NCBI GenBank assembly: GCA_013396655.1
Contig: WBMV01004760.1
Coordinates: 812,046-876,045, forward strand
Direction: 5' to 3'
Length of the DNA: 64,000 nt
From: Campylorhamphus procurvoides
Taxonomy: Eukaryota; Chordata; Aves; Passeriformes; Dendrocolaptidae
Position 1 is the first letter of the stretch. The number at the start of each line of letters is the position of its first letter. The notes under the pieces are model-generated. The model searched no databases, was not told the DNA's origin, and saw only the letters and a list, made by a program, of their open reading frames with translations. This document shows positions 50,061 to 61,562 of the stretch, one piece after another. Position numbers and translations under genes: made by a program.

Positions 50061-52474
50061 GAAATTATCTAAAAACAGTACCTATGCTGCATGTACTCAT
50101 AGTTGATGGAAAATTGTAGTAGTCTTGCTACATGCTGTGTTACATTTCCAGGGAAATATTTTTATAAAGAGTGTTTGATGAAAAAGTTTATTCCTTTAGT
50201 AATAACGGGCTACCTACTGTGTTACTTAAGGCAATGAACACAGTGAGTAGAGAGAGACGTTTTCATCATCATAACAACAATCATACCTGTTTTGCATTTC
50301 TGTAATTTTCATCTGAGCTCATTAAAAGACTTTATAAACATGGATTGCTTATTTCTTTCAGTATGAGAGAAGGTGGGAGACAGATTATTATGATAAAGTT
50401 TTTGCCAAATTTAGTTCAAATTGATTTTGGTTTTAGTTTGGGGTTTTTTTAGTTTTGTTTTTGGGAGGTTTGTGTTTTTTTGTTTTTTTTTTTTTAAGAA
50501 TTGTAAAAAAAATATTGTGGGACTTTTTACTCATTTTGGCATCAATAGAAAATCAAATATGTCTCTTAAAATTTTTGCACCCTGAAGTATTAAGAACAAA
50601 AACCTGATTGTAATACTTTTTCATGACTGAGGAGAATGAAATACAAACACAAGACATAACAAGCTCATTACTGGAGCACAAATTGGATTTTTCACAGTAT
50701 TTCAGTTTTAATTTGCTCTTGCCAAAGAAAATAGCAAGTTTTTGATAGACCTGAGACTATTATTGCATCTTAATGATGCATTTAGTTGCTTCTATGAAAA
50801 AAATTATTTAATTTTCTAGCTGATTTTAATTTACTGCTGTTAAAACAGATAATGAGAAATCCATTGAAGTCTGTGTGCGTGATTGAGAACCAGATGGTGA
50901 AAACAAAGAGTAGATCTGATATTTTTGACCTGACCATATGCATTTTCAGACTCCTCCAAGTTGTACGTCACTGACTGTGACATCAACAAAAAGGCTCCTT
51001 GGAAGTCCAGCTGATTTTTTGATCAGATCCATTTCAAAGTAGGGAAGGAAAGCTGGTGGGTTTAAAGAAACAAAGCCCTATTTTCACTATGTTTTAGTTT
51101 GCATGGCAACTCCAGAGGGCACTCAGAGTTTGTTCTGAGAGTAAGTGATGGATTTATGCTTCAGTGTGCCTTAACAACAGGCTTAACAAAATGCCTTCAT
51201 TTGCCCAGGTATATAAGCCAGCAGCATTTCTTTCAGTGCACAATGCTGTGGTTTGACGTGACACCCCCCCCCCCCCCACCAATAACAATGGGTTTATTTT
51301 AAATGGAGTGTACCTGCATTTCAATTCTTTCTCTTAACAGTCAAACTTTGGTACTCATGTCATTAAAGTTGTCTGTAACTTTTGTCTTTTAATACAGCAA
51401 ATATGTATTGCAAGTCAACAAAACGGCTTCATTAAGTGGGCATTAAAGTGCAAATTGAAAGTCTGGAAGTTAGAAAGTGCCAGATTTAAAGCAGCTCCTG
51501 TAGTTTTTATTCTGGTGCCCTTTTGGGTACATGTTACAGCACTTTTCAGTTCTACAGCCATTTACTGCCTTTCTGTCTCACTGCCTCACTGCTGTCCCGC
51601 ACTTACTACCTATTGTACTAAATACGTTCTTGAGTTGCATTTTGAATGGCACAGTGACCATGGGAGAGACAAGCAACTATGGTTTTGGTTAACTTAGCTC
51701 TGCCCATTCTCCTGGTTCAGATTGCTAAAAAAATTGGGTAGGCCAAAATCTAGTGATTGTGTGAACTTCTGTTTAGTTCAGTCATGATGTAGAGATTCAG
51801 TCTGAGATGTAAAGAACACTTTTAGCTACTTCAGAGCCATGAGAACTGTGCCGTGATGGCAGTAAGAGTATCTGGGCATCAGGAGCAAAACCAGTGCTGA
51901 AGCACCAGGAATGGGCCTGAGTTTTAGGCCATCTCTAACAGTTTTCTGCCAGGAAAAAAGTAATTTTTTCACATCCACAAAGTGAGGAAAATAAAATGTA
52001 TGATTTTATTTTATAGAGATGTGTCAAATGTAACATGTTGAAATCTATACAACTGTTTTAAAAATGAAAAGGACTATAAAATCTGAAGAACTTTACACAA
52101 GTAAGCCTAATGCATTAGAGCAAATGACCAAGACATCTGCAACAAAGACTTTTGAAACTGTGCCCAGTGTCTGCACACCATCTTTTCTCACACAGATAAT
52201 AATGCTCTTCTCAAATCACAAAGAAAATGCTGAAAACAGTTTATTAGTGTTCTAGAGAGATCTGTGTATGGTGACGAGCAGCACAGAGAAGCCCAGGGAG
52301 CAAACAGCTATATTGTTTCAGGGAAACACTTAGCAAAAGCAGCATTTAAAAACTTTGGTAGTATTGAAATCAACTACACTCTGTAGGGAACATTTGTCCT
52401 GTGAACAGAATGACACAGACCCTGGAGTGAAAAATAATGTGTGATCATTAGTTAGAAATAGCCATAATTTATAG
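50061..52474. other. Noncoding sequence without recognisable gene
   Basis: Includes a T/G low-complexity patch at 50420-50495 and a 14-C run at 51264-51277. Frames of 63-80 codons are unrecognised. A short TGCATC...GATGCA inverted repeat lies near 50765. Nothing else stands out. Confidence 0.65.
51264..51277. repeat. Poly-C homopolymer (14 C)
   Basis: Fourteen consecutive C bases, the longest C-run in the window; length is likely polymorphic and technically unreliable. Confidence 0.95.
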
Positions 52475-52488
52475 ACACCAGGGGGCAG
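52475..52488 (+). promoter_or_regulatory. CTCF-like binding motif
   Basis: ACACCAGGGGGCAG matches the CTCF core pattern (CCACYAGRGGGCRS) at every informative position except the first base. CTCF binds such sites and helps set chromatin loop boundaries. The motif is orientated on the plus strand, so a loop anchored here would be expected to extend to the right. Isolated cores do occur by chance, and occupancy cannot be judged from sequence. Confidence 0.4.
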
Positions 52489-54689
52489 AATTAAGGTTGC
52501 AAGGACAGCTATAAACCTGGCATTTCCAAGCAGCTGAAGGGCTATTTATGTTCAAGCTCAAACACACATTTAAATTTAAATATTTGAATGGTATAAAATT
52601 TGTTGCAAATAATGTTCTATTTGTGGGGGGAAAACCCCAGTGTTTAAATGCACTTAGAAGAGAAGTGTGATTTCTCATTTGTTCCCAAAATGAATTTAAA
52701 TAAAAGTTAATTTTAATTAGTTACGGCTAATGTTCAGTGCTTTATTGTTTATGCATAAATTGGTCCAGCTTTCTAAAGGGAAAACATCAAACAAATCCTT
52801 CCTTTTTCTCCCTTTCTGAACAGCAGAAACTGCTACAGATAACTGCAGCTTTTTATTTCCAACCTGACCTTCCACGTTCTGAAACTAATTTGCCATACTG
52901 CTTCTCAAAGTCTGCTCAAGGACTTCCTTTAGCAGAGTAATGTGGTTCTTATTAAGTACATCCTATAAGACCCAGGAGGATTGCATGCAAAGAAAATAAG
53001 ACGGAAACACAAATGAATTTCCATCCTCCAGTCAGATATATGATATTGATGACCAGGATGTATATGAAAGATATTGTAAAGAAGACAAAGAAAAAGAATT
53101 AAAGCAAATGTTTGACAAATTGGCTGTCTTCATATGCACAGATGACAAGTGCTCTACACAGCTGAGCAGAAGACATGTAGGCATCGAGCCAAATCGTTTT
53201 ATAGTCAACAAGTCTCTTTGAATCACATGGTTGTATGTAACCTCTATTTTAAATAAGGCCTCACTTTAAATTACATCATCATGAAAGACTCAAAAGCCAT
53301 GAAGTTTTATATGAAAACTGATAGTTTCTCTTAACTCCAAATGTTGTTCTTCACTGCTGTAGAAATTGAAATTTTGCAAGGATAATGAGATATTTTGTTA
53401 AAGTGGAACCTCTTTAGGAGGTCATTTCCCTAATTTTTAAGTAGAGGCACCAAATATAAACAAAATGGCAGCTTAAATTTCAAGTCAGTTTCTTCCTTTA
53501 GTTAATTTTTTTCTATAAGGTGAAAAATAATTTCACGCTAGCATAATTTATGGGGAAAATGCACTGAAATAGCTTCAATATATTATGGTCTCTACAATTT
53601 GTGATGTTCTCATTCTGATGTAGTTTTCAGATACAGATTTCAGAGGGTTTACAAGGCCCTTGATTGATGAGGAATATTTACCCTTTGTACCCGACTCAGT
53701 GTAAGTGTAATTAAGTGAATAGACTCTGGAATTATCAGTATTTTTAATTTCATTCTTCAGCAAGATGCAGAATTTAGGTAATCAGGATTCTAATATGATT
53801 TTCCTATTAATCTGTTTTAAACCATGGAATCTGATATTTTCAGCATGACTAATCCATGAAATTTGTCAACTTTGTCTGTGATTTACACAAGCTCTATTTA
53901 TAAAGAGAACTTGTTTGAGTCCTAAGGCATGGAATATTATTTCCCAGCATGCTTTTAGTGTCTTTTTACTAACAAGTATAAACAAAATGTGCTCATTGAC
54001 TGTATTATTATTTAAAGATCAGGAGGTAAAACATGAGGAATGCTGAAGAGCATATTCCCTGTAGCAGTGTATATTAGTCTTAAGTCAGTAAGAAGAAAAT
54101 AGCCTATCATATCAGAGTTGGTAAGAATGGTTGTGATCATAAAGTTTACCTAAAATAATTGGATAACTTGCTTGTAGATTAAAAACATATGTGATTCTTG
54201 TATGTCTTTATGCTGAGGCTTTGGAATTAATTGCTGTCAGCATAAACCAGACCAAACAAAAATAGATTTGCATCAATTCTTTGTAATGGGAGGGAAAAAA
54301 GCTTGAATGACAGTGAGGATAACTCTGGCTTGTATTTGGGGGGAAATGGCTACACAACGTTCACATGCGGGAGTGCAATTTACTATATATGGGAAAGAAT
54401 AAAGATCCTTTATATAAATGTAATAACAGGCAAGTAATACCTTCAAAAGGAAAGAAAAAACATCTCTTCTGTACAGAAAGTTCGTCTACTCCAGCTGTCC
54501 TCTCTCACTTGTGGGGGGAAGACATTTGGGGAGAGGCCAAAACACAGATATTCACAAAGCATCCAATTTTGAGCTCAGCACAATGTCTTAATCAGCTTTT
54601 ACAGAGCTGCTCTGCTCTGTACCAAACATGCTATAAATGTGGAGCACATCCGTACATGTAAATAAGTCACACTGCCTGTGGTGATGAGA
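52489..54689. other. Noncoding sequence without recognisable gene
   Basis: AT-rich. A 14-bp palindrome ATTTAAATTTAAAT lies near 52567. The 98-codon plus frame at 54365-54661 is unrecognised. No repeat family was seen. Confidence 0.65.
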
Positions 54690-55080
54690 ACAAGATGACT
54701 ACAGATTTCAGTAACAGTCCAACGCTGCAGGTAATAGGAAAGCAGCATTGCCTCGGTGTTTTCCAGCTGGGCAGGGGGCTGGACCAGGAACTGCTGCATG
54801 CCATGGCTATCTCGACATCATTTCAAATTCCCGGTCAGACAGGATCATACAGTTTTATGAAAGATCTCCAGAAATCATACACACTAAGATCACAGATGGC
54901 TAACTTGTGACCGGAGTCCGATAGCAAGGACTCGACCTGCTCTGCAGTCTGGTCTTTCTCCAGCAGAAATTACCACAGATCAATTTACGTGTCCATCAAA
55001 TTATCAAAATACAGCCATCATCTGCCATGATCCTCATGCAGTTGTTTGATGGGAAATGCCTGCTTTTGTGGGCAGATCAT
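54690..55080. promoter_or_regulatory. Candidate conserved noncoding segment
   Basis: Balanced base composition with scattered CpGs, a GAGTCC...GGACTC inverted repeat near 54915-54934, TTCCCGG near 54827, and an ATCAAATTATCAAAA stretch near 54995-55009. A 71-codon plus frame (54695-54910) and a 66-codon minus frame overlap but neither resembles a known protein. Enhancer-like by texture; conservation not tested. Confidence 0.25.
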
Positions 55081-57049
55081 AGGTGAGGTTCTGGTCCTGC
55101 ATGGAGAAAGGTCAGCGAATACAGTGTCCTTGTGTGGCTGCCCAAGGCAAGGCAGGGGAACTCTGTGCCTTTGTGCTCCTGGTTGGCCTTTTCCCTGCCC
55201 TGCTTCCTTAATGGCTTTAACTCATGTTCTCGAAGGCACAACTGCCTCTGAAACTGATTTCTGAATGAAAACAGTCAGCTGGATAATTGATATCTGGAGA
55301 AGTGATGAAGTATAAACAAATGCCTGTGAGGTTCCAGAAAGTATAAAGCCATCCGTGATGACAAAGTGTATTCAAAACAGCTACTTACTATCCTTTGTAT
55401 TGCAATTAATCTGACTATCAAATAAAATTAGCAGTCGGGGTGTGTAAAAAACCAATCACAGAGGGAAGGAAGAAGGATGGGGTATTTCTTCCTGTAAACT
55501 GCAATTCTCCTGTGGAATTTCTTGCTACATGATGCCAAAGTTTTTACTGGTTTAAAAGGTTTGATGAATGCACGGGGGAGGGAAGGGAGTGGGAAATCTA
55601 TCAGAGGCTATTAGATGCTGAGATACTATTTTCAGTGCATAAAATCTATGCTGTGAAGGTTGTTTAAGCTAGGAGACTGTCCCAGCAGCCACCCCAGGAG
55701 AAAGGGCGCTGTGTGAAGGGACCTGAGGTGTGCTCCAATGTTCTCTAGCTCTCTCCCAGGCCTCCTGCAGTCTCTGCACCACTCAGCGATTCTTATTTCC
55801 CAATGTTCTAGGAGTCCAGGGCAAGTGTAGCCTCTACTCCAGGCTGAAATCTGACCTCAGGATTATAATTTATTTCAAACCTATTGATTAAAGGATTTAG
55901 TCCAAAAGGATATTTTGTGGAGGACAGAGAAGGATTTGAGGAAGGCAGATGAATGGTTTTACACCTCATATTTTGTACTTCCTTGGTTATAATGCAGTTG
56001 AATAAATTTTCTAATTGCTCATAGAATAAGATGGAAATAAGTGGAATCTCAACCTTTCAAAAGATATTTTGAAAATAGTATGAGTGAAAAAGAGGTGTTT
56101 AGAATTAAAGTCTGATTTAATGGAATCACATCAAATTTAGAAATCAAAATGGATCATCTCTAATATCTCACTAATATCTCCTTACAAATGCAACTGTTCC
56201 CTTCAGAACCTTGAAACTTGTCTAATACTACTGCTATATGGAGTTTATGAATAACCAGTGGGGTTACATGGATTCTGTTACTCATTCTGAACATCCTTGA
56301 TACTTGGAGCTAATATTTTTATGTATATTTAACTTAATATACATAGAATTGCTTGGACAGAATTGAGGCTGTGTCAAACTATGAAATCTCTTTGCTTTAT
56401 CTCTTTACTGAATCATTAAGCAAATGCTCCTCTGTTTTCTGCATTTAGGCTCTTACAATTATTGTCTTTATGTTATAAAAAATTCTGTTCTACATGATTA
56501 ACGTGACATGTTGACATAAGACAAAATGATCTTCAGTGTAAATTAGGTCTACAGAATTTACCTAAATGTTTGTTCTTTATGAGAGTTCTCCAGCAAGGCC
56601 TTTTCCTAAGGCATACATTTATCAGCTAAAATCTTGATTGTTTTGCCTGTATTATGTCACTCACGTCTGGCAAGAACAGCATCCTGCTGTTTGTGAAGCT
56701 GACCTCCTGCTGCTGTTTAGCCACTTGGAGGATTCTATCCCAATTCCTCTAATCCACTCTGTTTCAATAGCACCATATTTGGGCTCCTTCACAGATTCTT
56801 TTGCTGCTCTGTTTGGGATGCTCGATGAGCTGAATTAGAATTTTAATGTTCCGTTCAAAACAGAAGGAACCTTTTTGTTAAATGAGAATATAAGGAATAA
56901 TCTCCTCTGCCCCCTTGGACAGAATTTCTACACATGCACTATATTATTTTCCTTCAAACTCCAGAAGTTTGGGGCACTATTTCGATATATTGGTTTACTT
57001 TGTATAAATCACATCCAATTTGAGGTTTAATGCTGCAATAAGGCCTGCT
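55081..57049. other. Noncoding sequence without recognisable gene
   Basis: GC-richer patches occur at 55130-55215 and 55670-55860; the latter is C/T-rich. No recognisable repeat head or tail was found in them. The 66-codon frame at 56638-56838 has no recognisable content. Confidence 0.6.
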
Positions 57050-57200
57050 ACCATCTTAAATTGTTTCTTTCCCGTTGTGAGTCCTCATTCAGAGTTCAGT
57101 GCTCCTTGTTTCCATTATGTCAAAGGTTGACTGAAATCTTTTCAAGCTCCTTGTGCAAGTCAGGCCTAATTAAAGCAGAGAACTGAAAGGACTCCAAAAA
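57050..57200. promoter_or_regulatory. Small candidate conserved segment
   Basis: About 150 bases with a TCAAAGGTTGAC element (57120-57131), reminiscent of nuclear-receptor or TCF sites, and GGCCTAATTAAAG (57163-57175), a homeodomain-type site. Short, and supported only by motif appearance. Confidence 0.2.
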
Positions 57201-58319
57201 TGGTGTTAGAAATGACACCAAAGCACAAAGTGCACTGTAGATATTTTTTGCCATACTTTCAAGAAGTCAGCAAAGATTTGCATTTGTATTTTTCCAGTAG
57301 CTGTTTTCTGATCCCCACATAAAATAAGGTTTAGAGCAAAGAAGTTAAGGCTTGATTGGTGTATATATTTACACACGTATGTCTATATATGTATATATGT
57401 TGTGTGCCCCTTCTCAGATAAGCCTATTAATTTTGCTGAATCTCTGGGAATAAGATAGTAATTGAAAAAGAATGGATAGCAAAGCATGATCCTTTTAAAC
57501 ACAGAGCCTTTAGGCTTACACTTGCTTTAAGAATTGTTCTTTAGAGAATGGGATTTAGTTTACTGAAAAATAAAAATGTGGTTGAATTATAACATTCATT
57601 TTATTCTATAAAAAGGAAGAAGTTCTTTGGACACAATCTAGTATTGCTTCAGTCTCTGCTGTACAATTTAAAAACCTTCAGTGCAGTATATATAGGTTAC
57701 CTAAGTGTAAAAAGATCAAAAAGACATTATTGAGGTGAAACATATTTCAACAATTTCATGGTGTCTCTCACTTGTACCAAACTTCTCACACTGGAAAATT
57801 CAGCCTGGTTTTTAGAGCATGTGCAATGTTTGCTTCAGCTGTAGCTTTCTGCCATCCAAAGTTCCCTTGGTGTGCTGGATCATCATCAGCAGGAGCCACT
57901 GGTGCCAAGACCTGATGAGAAACACCATCCCAGGAACGGGGTTAGGGATGCAAGTGGAAACTGGAAAAGACACCAGCTACAGCAGGGGAAAGAAAAGGGC
58001 TTCTGAAAGTGAAGGTGAAACAGGGAGAGAGGGAGTGAGGTGTGGGAGGAAACAGAGGAAGCCACACTGAATAAAAGAAATGGGACAAAGGAAATATATT
58101 GTATTATATCCTTTCTTGCATTTAGCAAGGAATGCGTATATATGATTCGTTCACAAACGTGTTGGCATTTCTAATGGTGGCAACATATAAGAAAGACATT
58201 TTAAAACTTTTATCAAGGGATTTATTCTATGCAACACAAAAAGAAGAGGTTTGTAGATGATCCATCTACGCAGGATCAGTGTGAAGACTGGTGGTTCTGC
58301 TTCTCCTTCTCTCTTCGGA
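57201..58319. other. Noncoding sequence without recognisable gene
   Basis: Contains a TA/CA-type low-complexity patch at 57358-57402 and a purine-rich block at 57920-58085 that opens frames on both strands (83 codons plus, 80 codons minus). No recognisable protein. Confidence 0.6.
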
Positions 58320-58500
58320 CTTTAAAATTAATTGAAAGCCTCATTGTTTTGTTTAAACTGTGAAAGCTTCCAAGGTCAATGAGTGAGGTAATTGACCTGC
58401 CTGTTGTAGGACAAAAATATGTATGTTAAATTGCATAATTAGTTTTAATTACATAATTATGGTGTTTAATGTGGGGGGGTCAAAGGTTACTATTACATTT
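58320..58500. promoter_or_regulatory. Candidate homeodomain-site-rich element
   Basis: Dense TAATTA/ATAATT cores: AAATTAATTG near 58325, GGTAATTGACC near 58387, and three sites within 58435-58461 including the inverted pair CATAATTA and TAATTATG. It ends with GGTCAAAGGTTA near 58477-58490, a nuclear-receptor direct-repeat-like site (two AGGTCA-type halves). Such clusters occur in vertebrate developmental enhancers; this is inference without conservation data. Confidence 0.35.
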
Positions 58501-59790
58501 AGAAGTCATGGCAAGAAACACAAAAATAAGCAACATAGTTTAATTCTGTGTTTCTTTGGGTTTTAAAAAAGGGGACCACTGTGATCTATCCTTGACCTTG
58601 GATATTTGATGATTGTAGCAAATAATATATTGCTGTTACACTTTTTGGAATCATAGAGACACCTTTGTAAATGACTAAGTGACTTTTCCAAAGACTTCAT
58701 TTAGGTTTAGGGTACACAAAAGTTAATCAACAGTGGGAACTCAACTGACAGCAATTTAATCTGATTGGGTAAGGTAATTACATGATTACCAGGAGTGTTT
58801 ATATATGGACAAGGATATTTTTATTGGAAAAAACCCTAATTGCTTTCTTACTGAGAAGAGAAAAAAACAAACAAATTTGTTGTTGCAGGTTAAGAGGACA
58901 TCCTTCGTTCCTCGAAATAGCTTCTTTTCATATTTTAGTGACAAAATGAACTCATAATTCTTTGCAAATTCACGCCAGGTTTGTGTTGTGAGTTCCTCTG
59001 TTTCTGAACTTGAAATAATGCCATCAATATCTTGTTTTGTTTAAGCAGCTCATTGCTTATATATCTATTGTGTGATAGCCTAAAGATGTCACAATGCTTA
59101 TAATTCATTATCTCTTTTACTGTGTGTAAACACTGTTGCTTCAATACAGGTCGATTTCACCAAACTTAAACCTGAAGGTCCATTATACTAATGGATGTTT
59201 CTTTGAAGGAGGGCAGTATTTGTTTTTCCATGATGGTAAAGAAAAACCAAAGAAAAGCACAATGTAAAAGATAAATAGATAAAAGATGATGTTCTTAAAT
59301 GTTAGAAGAAAAAGTATCACTGCAGATTCTCTGCGTGGTCCTTCAGGAAATGCTCTTTCATTCTATTGACAATGAGGGGGTGTTGGGAGATGTATCTTCA
59401 TTAACAAACATTAACCTCTCTGCACTGCAGAGTAGAATCCCATTTGGCTAATAACTACTGACTTGCTCCAAAGCCTGTGTAAGTAATGGGCCAGGCCTGG
59501 TCTTGGCACTTTGTAGGGTTGTGTTAGGTGCCAAAAAAAAAAAAAAAAGAAATTGAAACTTATACGAATAACTTCATATCTCATCAATAACTGTTGAACA
59601 CGTTCTGCCAATGGAAATGGGGCACAGTCCTCCAAAGTCTGACTTCTAGGGAAGTGAAAAGTTAATGAACTAAATGTTAAATAAGAAATAAATGAATTTT
59701 TGAAATTAAATATATATGGTGGGAAGAAGTTCTCTGATATATTCCATTTTATAAAAATAATTTGTTCTCCCTTTTGCTAATTTTTCCCTA
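58501..59790. other. Noncoding sequence, possible decayed SINE near 59.4-59.55 kb
   Basis: Mostly AT-rich. At 59410-59555 the plus strand contains TGCTCCAAAGCC, GGCCAGGCCTGG and TTAGGTGCC followed by a run of 16 A, a texture like a retroposed short element with an A-tail on the plus strand. I cannot name the family, and no A- or B-box is evident. Confidence 0.35.
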
Positions 59791-59840
59791 AATGAGTGCT
59801 TTAGAAAATATTACAATTTTGAATTGTTTTTCTAAACCAG

Positions 59841-60031
59841 ATGATCCAGTCACTGTTGGAGGCACATCGCCACAGCAAAATCTCACGCTGTACATTGATC
59901 ACCTGTCCAACCTTTGCCTAGAGTGTGATCCCCAGTTCCTTCAAGAGATCCATCTTTACCTGTCTATAAAGAAGAAGAGGAGGAGGGAGACATCTGGGAT
60001 ATTCAAGTATCAAAGTTTAACACCAGAGCAG
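59841..60031 (+). CDS. Unrecognised exon-like open frame
   Basis: Part of a 122-codon frame (59792-60160). A plausible 3' splice site precedes it (pyrimidine-leaning TTGTTTTTCTAAACCAG ending at 59840), and donor-like GT sites follow at 60007 (TTCAA|GTATCA) or 60032 (AGCAG|GTTGAA). The intervening segment encodes DDPVTVGGTSPQQNLTLYID at its start, a Leu/Cys-rich middle (residues LSNLCLECDPQFLQEI) and a basic KKKRRRE cluster, giving a mixed soluble-protein-like composition unlike the hydrophobic or Lys/Asn-rich noise frames elsewhere. I do not recognise the family. It could be an exon of a long gene whose introns fill the window, an exon remnant, or chance. Both donor candidates are weak, and no partner exon was identified. 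Confidence 0.22.
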
Positions 60032-60560
60032 GTTGAATCTCAATTTATATTATTTTCTATGTATGTTGCTAGTATTGACTTGGATAACTGGCAGGAGATT
60101 CTTTTCAGTAATAATATGGTGTGCTCTGAAGTTTTACCAGTGTTAAAACATTTTTGTTGAGACTGCTCACTTACTGAAACTGCACCTGCATTTGTCATAG
60201 TTCCATGGTGTGAATCCAAAGTGACTGTGCTGCTGGAAGTTGGCTAATCCTGAGCGTGCCTGGCAGTGTGTACCTCTCTCTGGAATATGTGCTGGCCACA
60301 GAGGCTAAAATGACTGGTCTCAAACTGTCCAATGTTCTGCAGTTGTACCATGTGTTTAGCACACAACTGAATCCAGGTCCCAGCAAGTGCCCTCATTTTT
60401 GTTCACTTGTTAAACTCTCTTCTTACTCTTCCTCTGCCATTTCCAAGAGGACTTTGATATCCCCACAAAGCCAAGGTTTAGCTCACTGTCCTAGGGACTG
60501 CCCCTTTAGGAACCTAGCACAGCCCACACACAAACCTGGAATATGTCCAACTTGTTCTTT
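60032..60560. other. Moderately GC-richer noncoding segment left of a SINE head
   Basis: A 105-codon plus frame (60256-60573) runs into the SINE-like head and shows no domain. Read on the minus strand, this stretch lies 3' of the tRNA-like head at 60566-60626, so part of it may be the body of that retroposon, but I cannot match it to a known consensus. Confidence 0.4.
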
Positions 60561-60630
60561 GAGCAGAATGTGAACCTCTGACCTCCTGGGCCTCCGGCAA
60601 GAGTGCTGCCTACTGAGCCACCAATACCCA
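60561..60630 (-). mobile_element. tRNA-derived SINE head (A and B boxes)
   Basis: On the minus strand TGGCTCAGTAG (60620-60610) fits the RNA polymerase III A-box TRGYNNARNNG at every position, and GGTTCACATTC (60576-60566) is a degraded B-box. The starts of the two boxes are 44 bases apart, as in tRNAs. The flanking GGCCTGGGTATTGG at the 5' side resembles a tRNA-like 5' end. It lacks a proper acceptor stem and intact B-box, so it is a SINE relic, not a functional tRNA gene. The family is undetermined. Confidence 0.65.
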
Positions 60631-61479
60631 GGCCATCAATAAGTTTTAAATGCCAGTTGCAGACTTCACAGAGATAATGACTTCAGTGTGTAAAGGTTTT
60701 GTTGTGGAGGCTGCAGTCTCACATATGGCGTGACAGAGTAAATATGCTAAAACCATAGAGAGCTGTTGCATAACTTGCCTTGATATAACAGTTTTTGTAA
60801 TATGTTTCAAGGCATGGAATATTATTTAAAAGGACCCTGTTATGTAGGCTTAGGCCCAAAATGAAGCTATTATAAAAAGAATGTTTAGCAAAACCAGAAA
60901 TATGTCCATGAAATTGTTGGAGTGGGAATTTCAGGGTAACCTTGCTTGGATTTAAAGTCGTCTGCATGACATTGCACTGTTGTGCTAGGGAATGAGAACC
61001 AGCAAATGAAAATACCATTAAGTGAGAATGAGAAACTGAGGAGAATAAAGATGTTAGAAGGCTCTTACTATTGTTATAACTTTTCAAAGATCTTGCCACA
61101 TTCTGAGAAAGATGAGATGAAAATATATATTCCAATTTAGTGATTCAAAGCACCGTTGTTGACACAGGTAAAAACATGTATTTGCATTTTAGCAGTACTT
61201 TTAACCTGACCACAAGTAAGTTCTTCCATTCTATGTACTTATAAAGGAAAATGAATATGAAATAAGCTTTCAGGTTTTGGCACATTTCAGTTTTATTGAT
61301 CTTCCCTATTAAAAATTTAGCATTAAAAGCATACAGTAGATATGTTGATATTTGCAATATTCAAATTGATATATGTGATTACACAAAATGCTATTGATAG
61401 ACTTGGATCAGGAAGGAAAATATGGTCTGATTCAAGCTAAGACTTATATTATGGAAGGGCTGTTAGAAAAACTGTGTGA
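60631..61479. other. Noncoding sequence between two SINE heads
   Basis: AT-rich. A 138-codon minus frame (60719-61135) is the longest in the window but has no recognisable domain and sits in ordinary AT-rich sequence; I consider it chance. Confidence 0.55.
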
Positions 61480-61562
61480 ACCTTCTATGGAGCAAAGGCC
61501 AGGAACCCAGGACTCCTTTTCCCAGCTGAATCCCCAAATCACTAGGCTACAGACTCTTGCTC
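61480..61562 (-). mobile_element. MIR/CORE-SINE-like head
   Basis: On the minus strand TAGCCTAGTGA (61549-61539) matches the A-box at ten of eleven positions, and GGTTCCTGGCC (61508-61498) matches the B-box outline at nine of eleven, with box starts about 41 bases apart. The intervening AGCTGGGA...GGAGTCCTGGGTTC order matches the amniote MIR-type head (TAGCCTAGTGGTTAGGGCA...CAGGTTCAAATCC). Downstream similarity fades quickly, so only the head is confidently recognised. Inactive and old. Confidence 0.65.

Noticed and set aside
60561..60630. Functional tRNA gene
   Set aside because: A-box and spacing fit, but the B-box is degraded and no acceptor-stem pairing or discriminator is evident; a SINE head explains it better.
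60719..61135. Longest open frame in the window (138 codons, minus)
   Set aside because: No recognisable domain, ordinary AT-rich composition and no splice or promoter context; length alone is within chance for 64 kb.
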